A stretch of DNA of 64,000 nucleotides from Chitinophagales bacterium (GTDB lineage Bacteria > Bacteroidota > Bacteroidia > Chitinophagales > UBA2359). A model generated the notes under the pieces. It had not been told where the DNA came from, made no database searches, and was given only the letters and a program-made list of their open reading frames with translations. The stretch lies in assembly GCA_020628375.1 (NCBI GenBank), contig JAHDFD010000017.1, forward strand, positions 1 to 64,000, written 5' to 3'. Made by a program: the position numbers and the translations under genes. This document shows positions 44,750-53,343 of the stretch, in pieces. Within the stretch, counting starts at the first letter, position 1, and the number at the start of each line of letters is the position of its first letter.

Positions 44750-45898
44750 ATGATGAATAAAAACGACCTGATCAATAATACTTTTACGATCATGGCTGAA
44801 TTGCTCGATGAGCATAGAGCCGAACTGATAAATACAAATAAAGCCGATCTAGCCGAATGCGACCAAAATGATCGTTCTATCTATGATCGATTGGCAATTA
44901 ATGATGCAAAGGTCGATGGTATGATCGATTCACTTAAAAAATTGATAAGTATTCCAAGTCCTTTAGATAAAGAATTGTATTCGTTTGAACACGAAAATGG
45001 TCTGAATATTTCCAATATTACCGTTCCTTTTGGAACTATTCTCATCATATATGAATCGAGACCAGATGTTACGGTTGAGGCAACAGCAACAGCACTGAAA
45101 TCGGGAAATAAAATTCTATTGAAAGGAGGTAAGGAAGCTAAAAGGAGTAACTTGTATTTATGTGATCTATGGGAAAAGGCATTGGAAAGAAGTCAGCTCG
45201 ATACTGCTATGATCCGTTATTTGAATTATGACCGTAAAAAGCTTCAGGAATATTTAAAAACTCCAGATACCGAAATCGATTTGATCATTCCAAGAGGAGG
45301 AGAACGCTTAATTGCTTATGTAAAAGAAGTGGCAAAATGTCCGGTCTTAATTAGTGGGAGAGGGAATAATTTTATGTACATAGCTGAATCTGCTGATCTG
45401 GATATGGCGTTATCGTTGGTGGTTCAGTCGAAAGTCTCTAAAATATCGGCATGTAATTCACTCGATAAGGTGCTTATAAACGAAAAGCTTGCTGAAAGTT
45501 TCTATCAACAGTTAAAAACAACATTGACAGAAAAAGAGGTTGAAGTTCTGGAAGATGTTGATGATACTGTCTGGATGGAGGAGTTTCTTGATATGAAAAT
45601 CGTTCTTGGAAAAGTCAAAGATTTACAAGAAGCCATTAACAAGATCAATCGATTTTCGGGAAAACACTCGGCAACCATTGTCTGTAAAAATGATAGCGAA
45701 GCAAATACTTTTTTAGCAGAAGTTGACTGTGCAGCGGTATATCACAATGCTTCTACTCGTTTTACCGATGGTTTTCAATTTGGTTTGGGTGCAGAAATGG
45801 CAATAAGCACTGAAAAGTTACATCACAGAGGACCACTCGGTATAGAACAATTGGTAACCAATAAATGGATCGTAAGAGGAAATGGGCAAATCAGATAA
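44750..45898 (+). CDS. proA: Gamma-glutamyl phosphate reductase
   Basis: A 382-aa NADPH-dependent enzyme that reduces gamma-glutamyl phosphate to glutamate semialdehyde in proline synthesis. Motifs: PFGTILIIYESRPDVTVEA, RGGERLIAYVKE, and KISACNSLDKVL with catalytic Cys235. Slightly shorter than usual (about 415). The stop overlaps the proB start by 17 nt (45882-45898), implying translational coupling. A second ATG 3 nt downstream could also be used. Confidence 0.95.
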   Translation: MMNKNDLINNTFTIMAELLDEHRAELINTNKADLAECDQNDRSIYDRLAINDAKVDGMIDSLKKLISIPSPLDKELYSFEHENGLNISNITVPFGTILIIYESRPDVTVEATATALKSGNKILLKGGKEAKRSNLYLCDLWEKALERSQLDTAMIRYLNYDRKKLQEYLKTPDTEIDLIIPRGGERLIAYVKEVAKCPVLISGRGNNFMYIAESADLDMALSLVVQSKVSKISACNSLDKVLINEKLAESFYQQLKTTLTEKEVEVLEDVDDTVWMEEFLDMKIVLGKVKDLQEAINKINRFSGKHSATIVCKNDSEANTFLAEVDCAAVYHNASTRFTDGFQFGLGAEMAISTEKLHHRGPLGIEQLVTNKWIVRGNGQIR

Positions 45899-46640
45899 AC
45901 CAAAGTTATTAATAAAAGTAGGAACAGCAACGCTCACTCGCGGAAAAGATATTATCTCAAGAGGGAAACTCGAAGATATTGCCATACAGATTGTAGCGTT
46001 AAAAGCAAAGTATGATGTTATACTGGTTTGTTCCGGTGCAATTGCCGCAGCAAAACAATTTATTCATCTCGAAAAATTAGGGAAAGACCTGAAAGAAAAG
46101 CAAGCTTTGGCATCTATCGGGCAACCATTTTTGATGAATTTATTACACGATTCTTTCAGAGATCATGGTATTCCAATTGGACAATGTTTGCTCTCTTATC
46201 ACGATTTTGAACATGAAAAGTCGAGAAACAATATTATTAATACGATCAATGTTCTGCTCGAAAACGATATTTTACCGATCATAAACGAAAATGATACAAC
46301 AGCTACGGAAGAAATCAGATTTGGAGATAATGATAATTTATCAGCGCAGGTGGCAGCATTGTTAAAGGTCGATCTATTGGTGTTGGCAACCAATACTTTT
46401 GGCGTTTACGATGATAAAATGAATACGATCTCGGTGGTTGAAAATATCAGCGATATTGAACAATACATCAAAACTAGTCGCTCTGATCAGGGAACCGGAG
46501 GCATGGGGTCAAAGTTACAAGCAGCAAAATTGGCGCAGGATAATCAAATTGAATGTTGGATCATTAACGGACATGAAGATAACTTTCTGTTGAATGTTTT
46601 TAGTGGAGAAGCCAGATTCAGTAAAATAATACCTGCTTAA
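45882..46640 (+). CDS. proB: Glutamate 5-kinase
   Basis: A 252-aa amino-acid kinase catalysing the first step of proline synthesis (ATP + glutamate). Motifs: LLIKVGTATLTRG, CSGAIAAAK, NENDTTATEEIRFGDNDNLSA and GTGGMGSKLQAAKLA. The C-terminal PUA domain (about 100 aa) found in E. coli ProB is absent, as in many Bacteroidota. Order is proA then proB; no proC in the window. Confidence 0.95.
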   Translation: MGKSDKPKLLIKVGTATLTRGKDIISRGKLEDIAIQIVALKAKYDVILVCSGAIAAAKQFIHLEKLGKDLKEKQALASIGQPFLMNLLHDSFRDHGIPIGQCLLSYHDFEHEKSRNNIINTINVLLENDILPIINENDTTATEEIRFGDNDNLSAQVAALLKVDLLVLATNTFGVYDDKMNTISVVENISDIEQYIKTSRSDQGTGGMGSKLQAAKLAQDNQIECWIINGHEDNFLLNVFSGEARFSKIIPA

Positions 46641-46643
46641 AAA

Positions 46644-47228
46644 ATGAATGATAAACATAAGCAACTCATTGGTATTGACTACGGAAGCAATTTAGCAGGA
46701 ACAACAGTAATCGCATGTTACGACAATAATACACTTAGTTTCTATTCAAGTGAAAAGAAAAAGTCAGCAGATACTTTTTTGAAAGAAAAGCTACATGAGT
46801 TAAAGGCTAAAAAAGTGTTCATTGATGCACCGCTTTCATTACCATTGGCTTATTTTGACAAAGGCAACGATTATTTTTTCCGTAGCTGTGATAAAGAGCT
46901 AAAATGTATGTCTCCAATGTTTTTAGGTGGCTTGACAGCAAGAGCTATGCGACTGAAAAATGAATTAGCTGATATTGAATTCATTGAAACCTATCCTTCT
47001 TTTCATGCTAAAAGACTAAGCTTAAAACAATTGAATTATAAAAAACAGAAAGAGCATATTCCTGAAGTATTAACTGTTATTAAAAAGGAATTTCCATTCG
47101 ATATTCCTGAAAAGTTAGCAAGCTGGCATTATGTCGATGCGCTTTTATGTTTGTTAACAGCGGTTCGTTATACTAAAAACGAACACCAAAGCTTTGGAAC
47201 AAAAGAGGAAGGAATAATAATTGTATGA
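46644..47228 (+). CDS. DUF429 family predicted nuclease
   Basis: A 194-aa protein with the RNase H-like arrangement: IGIDYGSNLAG (Asp), VFIDAPLSLP (Asp), a downstream TYPSFHAKR stretch and a final YVDALLCLL (Asp). These are the conserved acidic positions of DUF429, a predicted but uncharacterised nuclease. Start is 3 nt after the proB stop, so it is likely translated with proBA. Its link to proline metabolism is unclear. Confidence 0.72.
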   Translation: MNDKHKQLIGIDYGSNLAGTTVIACYDNNTLSFYSSEKKKSADTFLKEKLHELKAKKVFIDAPLSLPLAYFDKGNDYFFRSCDKELKCMSPMFLGGLTARAMRLKNELADIEFIETYPSFHAKRLSLKQLNYKKQKEHIPEVLTVIKKEFPFDIPEKLASWHYVDALLCLLTAVRYTKNEHQSFGTKEEGIIIV

Positions 47229-47317
47229 TTTGAACTTCTAAACGATCTGGCAGTGAAGCAGAAGTATGGTTGAAAATTATCCAATACAAATATCATATTT
47301 TGACTGCATATATCTGC

Positions 47318-47379
47318 TGGTCAGGAGACACAGCAGAGGTTCAACCTGTTTTGGTCTGGGAGGTGCTGTCGCCTGACCA
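47318..47379. repeat. Imperfect hairpin resembling the core of M elements
   Basis: TGGTCAGGAGACACAGCA (47318-47335) pairs with TGCTGTCGCCTGACCA (47364-47379) with one mismatch region. It shares the TGGTCAGGAGAC word with M1 but lacks the TGTAATGGG ends, so it may be a remnant. Confidence 0.45.
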
Positions 47380-47423
47380 AAATCAAAGTCAGTCTTACAC
47401 TGAAGTTATTGTCAATAATCTAA

Positions 47424-47590
47424 TACAATTTTAACTTTAATATATCGTACATTTATAAGAGCGTGAACCACTATCAAATTAAGCCCAATATACGAATCAT
47501 CCCCAGAAAAATAGGGAGGTGTCTATATTTCGACTTCATTACATTGCGCTCAATATGACACGAAAATTTGTACGTTTTTTAATTTTTAAA
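47424..47590. mobile_element. Truncated copy E3 of element E, reverse orientation
   Basis: The stretch is the reverse complement of the interior of E2 (38865-39020), including GTGAACCACTATCAAATTAA and GGGAGGTGTCTATATTTC. Both terminal TTTAAACATACTCT-type ends are missing. Confidence 0.75.
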
Positions 47591-47685
47591 TTTGTATAAG
47601 TTGCAATTTATCACAATGGTCAACGATTTGATGGTCAACTGTCCACAGAATAAACTTTTTTAAAGAAAAGAAATTAGACAATAGA

Positions 47686-47812
47686 TGTAGTGGGTAAGCA
47701 ATTTATGGACATTATATTGTTGGTCAAGACACCAACAAAGGTCTGTACCTAAGTTGGTCTCTTGACCAACTGAATTTCTTTAAAGTATCCACAAGTTTGT
47801 TGCCCCACTACA
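47686..47812. mobile_element. Miniature palindromic element M3 (127 bp) nested in R3
   Basis: Ends TGTAGTGGGTAA and TTGCCCCACTACA. Flanks AATAGA (47680-47685) and GATAGA (47813-47818), one mismatch. It sits at the same site of R as M2 but in opposite orientation: the reverse complement of M2 matches it along its length. Confidence 0.9.
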
Positions 47813-47871
47813 GATAGACTTTAGACGCCTGAATGTGGCTTTTAACAAGCTTTTGAAATATTCTATAGACC

Positions 47872-48001
47872 TTATTACGAAAACTGATTATGGCATTTTG
47901 ATAAGAAGCTTCGACCGTGCTCGATTGCGAGTCCAATCAGCTACCGAATTTATGTGGTTAGTGAGCTTGTCGAACTGACTTTACAATAATTTTCGTAATA
48001 A
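47872..48001. mobile_element. Small element with 12-bp inverted repeats TTATTACGAAAA
   Basis: TTATTACGAAAA (47872-47883) and TTTTCGTAATAA (47990-48001) are perfect inverted repeats bounding 130 bp that is absent from R1 and R2. It has no ORF. No target duplication can be identified with confidence. Confidence 0.6.
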
Positions 48002-48239
48002 ACTCTTATATCTATCACCTAATTTATAATGTCCTTTTAAATTTTTAAATCACTCATAAAGTAACACTAACAAATTTCAATATACATAGCAAATTGAAAT
48101 AATTAGTGTATTTAAGTGCTTAAAGAAGATAGATACAGCTTTGAAAAGCTAAAAAATCTAAAACTTCAGCCAAAATAATTCATTCAAATAGTAAACTCCA
48201 TTATCTTTCGTTTTGGAAAAAGAAAATTCTTACAGTTAA

Positions 48240-49871
48240 ATGAAAAAAGTACTGGTAACTTTTGGGATTGTTGCATCAAGTTTACTGCTTTTCAGCTTTG
48301 GTGGCAATCAGTTCGAGATTCAAAAGAATCTTCAAATATTCACAGATATATACAAATTACTCAATGCCAACTACGTTGATGAGCTCGATTCAGACAAGCT
48401 TGTTAAAGATGGTATAAAAGGGATGTTAAGTTCATTAGATCCTTACAATACTTATTATCCTGAAGAAAATGTTGATGCCTACAGAATGCAAATTTCTGGT
48501 GAGTATGGTGGTGTTGGTTCTACCATTCGTAAGCGCGATGATTATGTAATTATTGCTGAACCTTATGAAGATTCACCTGCACAAAGAGCAGGTTTGAAAG
48601 CAGGTGATAAGATCAGCAAGATCGACGGTGTTTCTTTTAAAGGAAAGACAACCGATGATGTGAGTAATACTTTAAGAGGGAAACCCAATACGAGTATTGA
48701 TGTAGAGTTGATCGATCCGATCACGAATTCAAGCAGAAAGGTAACGATTACCCGCGAGCAGATAAAGCTGAAAAGTGTTCCACATTTTGGTATGATGGAA
48801 AATAAGACGGGATACATTTATCTGATGGGATTCCGTACCAATTGTGGTAAGGAAGTTCAGGAGGCAATGCTAAGCTTGAAAGAGCAGGGAGCCGAGCGTG
48901 TTATTCTCGATCTTAGAGATAACCCCGGAGGTTTGCTGAATGAAGCAGTAAACGTTGCTAATGTGTTTTTACCTAAAGGAACAGAAATTGTTTCTACCAA
49001 AGGAAGAAAAGATGATTTCCGTTCAAGCGAGAAAACGCGCTATCAGGCAGTTGATACCGAAATACCTTTAGTTGTGCTGGTAAGTCCGAATTCAGCTTCA
49101 GCTTCTGAAATCGTTTCGGGTGCTATTCAGGATTATGATCGAGGTGTGGTAATTGGTAGCACTACCTTCGGAAAAGGTTTGGTACAAACAACCAAAGAAT
49201 TACCTTATAATTCCCGTTTGAAAATGACAACAGCTAAATACTATTTGCCTTCGGGAAGATGTGTGCAAGCAAGAGATTATTCTGGTAAGTATAAAGATGG
49301 TGGAGCCGATAAGATCGCCGATTCTTTAAGAACTGTTTTCTATACTAAGAATAAAAGAAAAGTATATGATGCAGGCGGTGTGAATCCCGATGTGGAAGTA
49401 AATCCTGAAGAATTCAATAATATTCTGGCTTCACTAATTCGCCAAGATCATATATTCGATTTTGTAACAGAATTTGTGAGTAAAAATCCAAGTATTCCAC
49501 CAATTGAAAATTTTAAAATTAATGATGCCATTTATAACGATTTTGTTCAGTTCTTAGGAAAGCGTGAACACGATTACGCAACCATTAGTGAGAAAATAGC
49601 GGTTAAATTGGCTGAAAATGCTGAAAAAGATGAGTTCTCAGAAAATGTGAGTACACAAATTGCAGCATTGAAAGACAAGATCGCCAATGATAAGAATGAC
49701 GATATTCAGGTTTTTAAAAAGGATATTTCTTTTTATTTACGACAAGAAATAGCAACCCGTTACTACTACCAGTCGGGGTCGATAAAAGCAGCATTGACCG
49801 ATGATCCGGCAATTGAGAAGGCGTTGGCATTACTTGGCAATCCTAGTGAATATCAAACTGTTTTGAAATAG
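48240..49871 (+). CDS. S41 C-terminal processing peptidase (CtpA/Prc type), first copy
   Basis: A 543-aa exported serine protease (N-terminal membrane/signal segment). PDZ domain about 85-165 (GVGSTIRKRDDYVIIAEP, then AGLKAGDKI). Catalytic Ser in SASASEIVSG (about 280-285) and Lys in TFGKGLVQT (about 305-313), the Ser-Lys dyad. It trims or degrades periplasmic proteins, often those with exposed nonpolar C-termini. A paralogue lies 460 bp downstream. Confidence 0.92.
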   Translation: MKKVLVTFGIVASSLLLFSFGGNQFEIQKNLQIFTDIYKLLNANYVDELDSDKLVKDGIKGMLSSLDPYNTYYPEENVDAYRMQISGEYGGVGSTIRKRDDYVIIAEPYEDSPAQRAGLKAGDKISKIDGVSFKGKTTDDVSNTLRGKPNTSIDVELIDPITNSSRKVTITREQIKLKSVPHFGMMENKTGYIYLMGFRTNCGKEVQEAMLSLKEQGAERVILDLRDNPGGLLNEAVNVANVFLPKGTEIVSTKGRKDDFRSSEKTRYQAVDTEIPLVVLVSPNSASASEIVSGAIQDYDRGVVIGSTTFGKGLVQTTKELPYNSRLKMTTAKYYLPSGRCVQARDYSGKYKDGGADKIADSLRTVFYTKNKRKVYDAGGVNPDVEVNPEEFNNILASLIRQDHIFDFVTEFVSKNPSIPPIENFKINDAIYNDFVQFLGKREHDYATISEKIAVKLAENAEKDEFSENVSTQIAALKDKIANDKNDDIQVFKKDISFYLRQEIATRYYYQSGSIKAALTDDPAIEKALALLGNPSEYQTVLK

Positions 49872-49913
49872 TATTATTATAAAACTAAGTTCACTTGGAA
49901 TAAATCGACTAAA

Positions 49914-50288
49914 ATGAAAAACCTATTTGTAATTTTAACTTTCTTATTAACCTTATCGAGTTGTGCTGTCGAAAAAAATACCAGTTATAGTATTTCAGCT
50001 GATAAAGCATATTTACTTCTTGCTTATAATACAACCGAGTTAGAACTTGAAGCTATTACAAAAGAATTTAGTACATTGAAAAATATAGATATTGATTACT
50101 CAAATTCTACATTTGATGAACATGGATTGATAAATTATCTAGAAATTCATGTAGATTTTAATGATGGTTATAGTGGTGGAAGTTGTAGTTCTACAAGATG
50201 GGGTTTATGGTTTAAAAACGTTGGTTTTATAAGAAATTATAATGATAGTGAAAAGAAAAAATTTAGCATAGGAAGCATCACCATATAG
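49914..50288 (+). CDS. Small lipoprotein between two S41 peptidases
   Basis: A 124-aa lipoprotein: lipobox LSSC (Cys17), mature part AVEKNTSYSISADKAYLL and later SGGSCSSTRWGLW, with two Cys. No known domain. It is placed 42 nt after one peptidase gene and 40 nt before the next, so co-transcription is likely. A role as an adaptor or substrate is inference only. Confidence 0.68.
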   Translation: MKNLFVILTFLLTLSSCAVEKNTSYSISADKAYLLLAYNTTELELEAITKEFSTLKNIDIDYSNSTFDEHGLINYLEIHVDFNDGYSGGSCSSTRWGLWFKNVGFIRNYNDSEKKKFSIGSITI

Positions 50289-50328
50289 TATTTCCTTTAA
50301 TAAAATTTTAAAGAAAGCAATTAAAAGA

Positions 50329-51966
50329 ATGAAAAAGAAATATATAATTTTTCCAATATTAGCCCTAATTTTAGGTACAGCATTTACCAACAGCGACGAG
50401 CTGTTCCGATTGTCGAAAAATATAGGATTATTTGCCGATTTATATAAAGAACTGAATAAATCTTATGTCGATGAAGTAGAACCCGATCAGCTAATGAAAG
50501 ACGGTTTGACCTCTATGCTTAAAGGGCTCGATCCCTACACGAATTATATTTCTGATGCGGTTGTAGAAAATGCGAAATTAGAACGTTTTGCGAGTGGAGG
50601 AGATGTAGGAATGGAATTGATGGAGCGCGATAATAAAGTGCTGATCAAAACGATTCTTGAAGATAATCCTGCTGACGAATTTGGTTTGAAACCAGGTGAT
50701 CAAATCTTAAAGATCGATAGGAAGTCAATAAAAGACAAGCAATTAGTAGAAATTCAGGATGCCTTACGTGGTGCGCCTGATTCTCCGATCCAGATAACTT
50801 ATATGCCTTATGGTTCTAAAGAAGAAGAAGTGAAAATTCTTTACAGAAAGGCGATCAAACCAAAAGATGTAACCTTTCATCAAATGTTGAATGATACGGT
50901 TGGCTATGTGCGTTTAGCGACTTTTATGGCGCGTGGTTGTGGTAAATTCGTGGAAGATGCAATTAAGGAATTGAAAGACGATGGTGCTAAGTATTTAGTG
51001 TATGATCTGAGAGATAATGGTGGTGGTTTATTAAATGAGGCGATCAATATTTGTAATTTGTTTGTTGAGAAAGACAAGGAGGTCGTTACTTCTAAAGGTC
51101 GTTTCGATATGTATAATAAATCTTATATCACACAGAAAGATCCATTTGTGCCGGATATGCCTTTAATTGTATTGATAAATGGTAAGTCGGCTTCGGCATC
51201 TGAGATCGTTTCGGGTACGATGCAGGATTTAGACAGAGGCGTTTTAGTAGGTGAGCTCAGTTATGGAAAAGGTTTGGTTCAGCAAACAAAAGACCTGAGC
51301 TTTGGTGGTAAACTTAAGCTGACTATCGCCAAGTATTTCTTGCCAACAGGTCGTTGTATCCAAGCGGTTGATTACTATGGTGATTATACCGATGGTGCTA
51401 AGTCAATTCCAGATTCATTAAAAAATGCCTTTACTACACCAAATGGAAGAACCGTATATGATAATAGTGGAGTTATGCCCGATGTTGAGGTAGTAAAAGA
51501 AAAACCGGGGACTTTTGCACAGGCATTGATTAATGAGCATGTTGTGTATGATTTTGTAAATGATTTTCAATCGAAAAATGATAGCATTGCCGATCCGGTA
51601 GCGTTTAAGTTTACAGAAAAAGACTATCAGTCATTTATCAATTTTGTGAAAAGTAATGAATTTAAGTTTGAATCAGAAACAGAGAAAACGCTTAGTGATT
51701 TAAAAGAAAGTTTAACAGAAGAAAAAGCTAATCCGGCTTTATTGAATGATCTGGCAGCAATTGAGCAATTAGTTCAACAAGAAAAATTACAATTGTTAGA
51801 AGCGAATAAAGCAGAGATCAGTGATTTAATAAAGTACGAGATCATTTCGCGTTATCACTACGATAAAGGAAAAATTACAGCATCATTGAACGATGATCCG
51901 GTAATTTTAAAGTCTTTTGATTTATTCAATGATATGGATAAATTTTATGGAATCTTAGGGATATAA
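50329..51966 (+). CDS. S41 C-terminal processing peptidase, second copy
   Basis: A 545-aa paralogue of the peptidase at 48240-49871. PDZ segment GDVGMELMERDNKVLI and EFGLKPGDQIL; Ser in SASASEIVSG and Lys in SYGKGLVQQT are conserved. The two have alignable C-terminal helical regions, including a YHYDKGKITASLNDDPVI motif mirrored in copy one (YYYQSGSIKAALTDDPAI). Exported. Terminator follows at 51998. Confidence 0.92.
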   Translation: MKKKYIIFPILALILGTAFTNSDELFRLSKNIGLFADLYKELNKSYVDEVEPDQLMKDGLTSMLKGLDPYTNYISDAVVENAKLERFASGGDVGMELMERDNKVLIKTILEDNPADEFGLKPGDQILKIDRKSIKDKQLVEIQDALRGAPDSPIQITYMPYGSKEEEVKILYRKAIKPKDVTFHQMLNDTVGYVRLATFMARGCGKFVEDAIKELKDDGAKYLVYDLRDNGGGLLNEAINICNLFVEKDKEVVTSKGRFDMYNKSYITQKDPFVPDMPLIVLINGKSASASEIVSGTMQDLDRGVLVGELSYGKGLVQQTKDLSFGGKLKLTIAKYFLPTGRCIQAVDYYGDYTDGAKSIPDSLKNAFTTPNGRTVYDNSGVMPDVEVVKEKPGTFAQALINEHVVYDFVNDFQSKNDSIADPVAFKFTEKDYQSFINFVKSNEFKFESETEKTLSDLKESLTEEKANPALLNDLAAIEQLVQQEKLQLLEANKAEISDLIKYEIISRYHYDKGKITASLNDDPVILKSFDLFNDMDKFYGILGI

Positions 51967-51997
51967 TAAACAGGATTCAGGATTCAGGATTCAAATT

Positions 51998-52041
51998 GCC
52001 CTATCAGCAAGAAAATACTCGCTGATAGGGCATTTTTATTT
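51998..52041. terminator. Terminator between the peptidase genes and the glycan operon
   Basis: GCCCTATCAGC (51998-52008) and GCTGATAGGGC (52021-52031) form a perfect 11-bp stem followed by ATTTTTATTTATT. It ends the plus-strand unit and, being palindromic, may also limit the minus-strand operon, whose stop codon (52036) overlaps it. A 7-bp tandem repeat CAGGATT (three copies) lies just upstream at 51971-51992. Confidence 0.88.
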
Positions 52042-53343
52042 ATTAGAAATTTCGTCTAAATATCCTGCAATTTTTTTAGTCAAATTATAACTCGTATATT
52101 CATTCAGGTTCGAAGTATTATCAACCTCAAAGGTTTCACTTTGCTTCCAGTGCTGGTACATTTTTAGCAAAGTTTGCTTGATGCCCTCAAAATCTTCGTA
52201 GTTTTTAGTGTAACCACTTTTAGTTTTCTCCAATATTTTTCCAACATCACTTTGTGGAGGACCTAAACACAAAATGTATTTTTTTACGGCAAGATATTCA
52301 AATAATTTACCCGGAATACGCCCCATAACATTATCTTGTTTGTTTAGTGGTAGGAATAAAACGGAGCTTTGTGCAATCGTATTCAAGGCTTCTTTACGTG
52401 GAACATAGCCTACCACATTTACCACCTCATTTAAGTTCAGGTCTTCATAAGATTCTTTTACAGAAAAATCGACCTGACCAACTAATTTAATTTCTAGATC
52501 GTTTTTGAATTCGTCATTTTCTTCACAAAGCTTTTTTATTACTTTAAAGAATGTTTCAGGTTTTCTGTCGTAGCCCAAAATACCAATATGGGAAATGGTG
52601 AATTTATCTTTCTTATAGTTTGGTAGATTTCCGTAATCATCGGTGTCGAAACCCCAATAGATAACCGAAACATTTTTTGCTCCTATGTCCTCGAGTTCTT
52701 TCTTCCACGTAGGGCTTACTATGGTTACTTTATCGGCATATTTAAAAGCTTCTTGTTCTAAACGGCGGTGTTTTTTGTCGGCCCATTTGGTTAGACGTAA
52801 AAGTTGGTAGTAATCTACTTGTGTCCAGGGATCCTGATAATCAGACAACCAGGGTGTACCAGTATTTTTCTTAAGCAAGGTGGCAATACGGGTATTGGTG
52901 TGCGGTGGTCCATCTGTTAAAATGGCATCTATCTGGTTATTCTTAATATAATCAGTTAAAAACTTTACAGAAGGTTTTATCCACATAGCTCTCGCGTCGG
53001 GGATGAAAAAATTACTTCTGATCCATACGGAAAGTTTATGAAGGAAGCCGGACTTTTCGTCTTGGGTATAAAAAACATTATTGACATTGGCATCTTTTTT
53101 CTGCCCGGTTACCATTTTGTAAATGGTGTATGGCTCCCATATTTTCTGCTTCAGAACCGTAATGTTTTCAGGAATATCTTTATTGTTGCTCTCGTCTATG
53201 GTTGGATAGTGAGGATTTTCGGCAGTAAAAATAATGGGTTCCCAACCAAAGTTTCGTAGATATTTTGCCATTTTAAGGCAACGTAAAACACCTATCCCAC
53301 CTGAAGGTGGCCAGTAATATGTGATAATCAAAACTTTTTTCAT
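52036..53343 (-). CDS. GT4-type glycosyltransferase
   Basis: A 435-aa GT-B glycosyltransferase. N-terminal ITYYWPPSGGIGVLRCL is the family loop; C-terminal SHIGILGYDRKPETF, VVNVVGYVPRKEALN and GRIPGKLFEYLAVKK are the donor-binding elements. It transfers a sugar from a nucleotide donor to a surface glycan or lipid-linked acceptor. It is the last gene of the eight-gene operon and starts directly at the stop of the preceding gene (0-nt gap). Confidence 0.85.
   Translation of the reverse strand: MKKVLIITYYWPPSGGIGVLRCLKMAKYLRNFGWEPIIFTAENPHYPTIDESNNKDIPENITVLKQKIWEPYTIYKMVTGQKKDANVNNVFYTQDEKSGFLHKLSVWIRSNFFIPDARAMWIKPSVKFLTDYIKNNQIDAILTDGPPHTNTRIATLLKKNTGTPWLSDYQDPWTQVDYYQLLRLTKWADKKHRRLEQEAFKYADKVTIVSPTWKKELEDIGAKNVSVIYWGFDTDDYGNLPNYKKDKFTISHIGILGYDRKPETFFKVIKKLCEENDEFKNDLEIKLVGQVDFSVKESYEDLNLNEVVNVVGYVPRKEALNTIAQSSVLFLPLNKQDNVMGRIPGKLFEYLAVKKYILCLGPPQSDVGKILEKTKSGYTKNYEDFEGIKQTLLKMYQHWKQSETFEVDNTSNLNEYTSYNLTKKIAGYLDEISNK

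Larger units (their letters stand above)
47651..48071. mobile_element. Repeat R3, diverged, with two nested insertions
   Basis: Segments match R1/R2: the left part before AGACAATAGA, the middle from CTTTAGAC to TTGAAATATTCTA, and the end CACTCATAAAGTAACACTAAC. It is split by M3 (47686-47812) and by the 47872-48001 element. Confidence 0.75.
47229..48239. other. Gene-free 1-kb block of nested miniature elements
   Basis: No convincing reading frame. It holds, in order, an imperfect hairpin (47318-47379; TGGTCAGG with CCTGACCA), E3 (47424-47590), repeat R3 (47651-48071) split by M3 and by a 130-bp element with TTATTACGAAAA ends, and then the upstream region of the protease gene. Confidence 0.85.
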
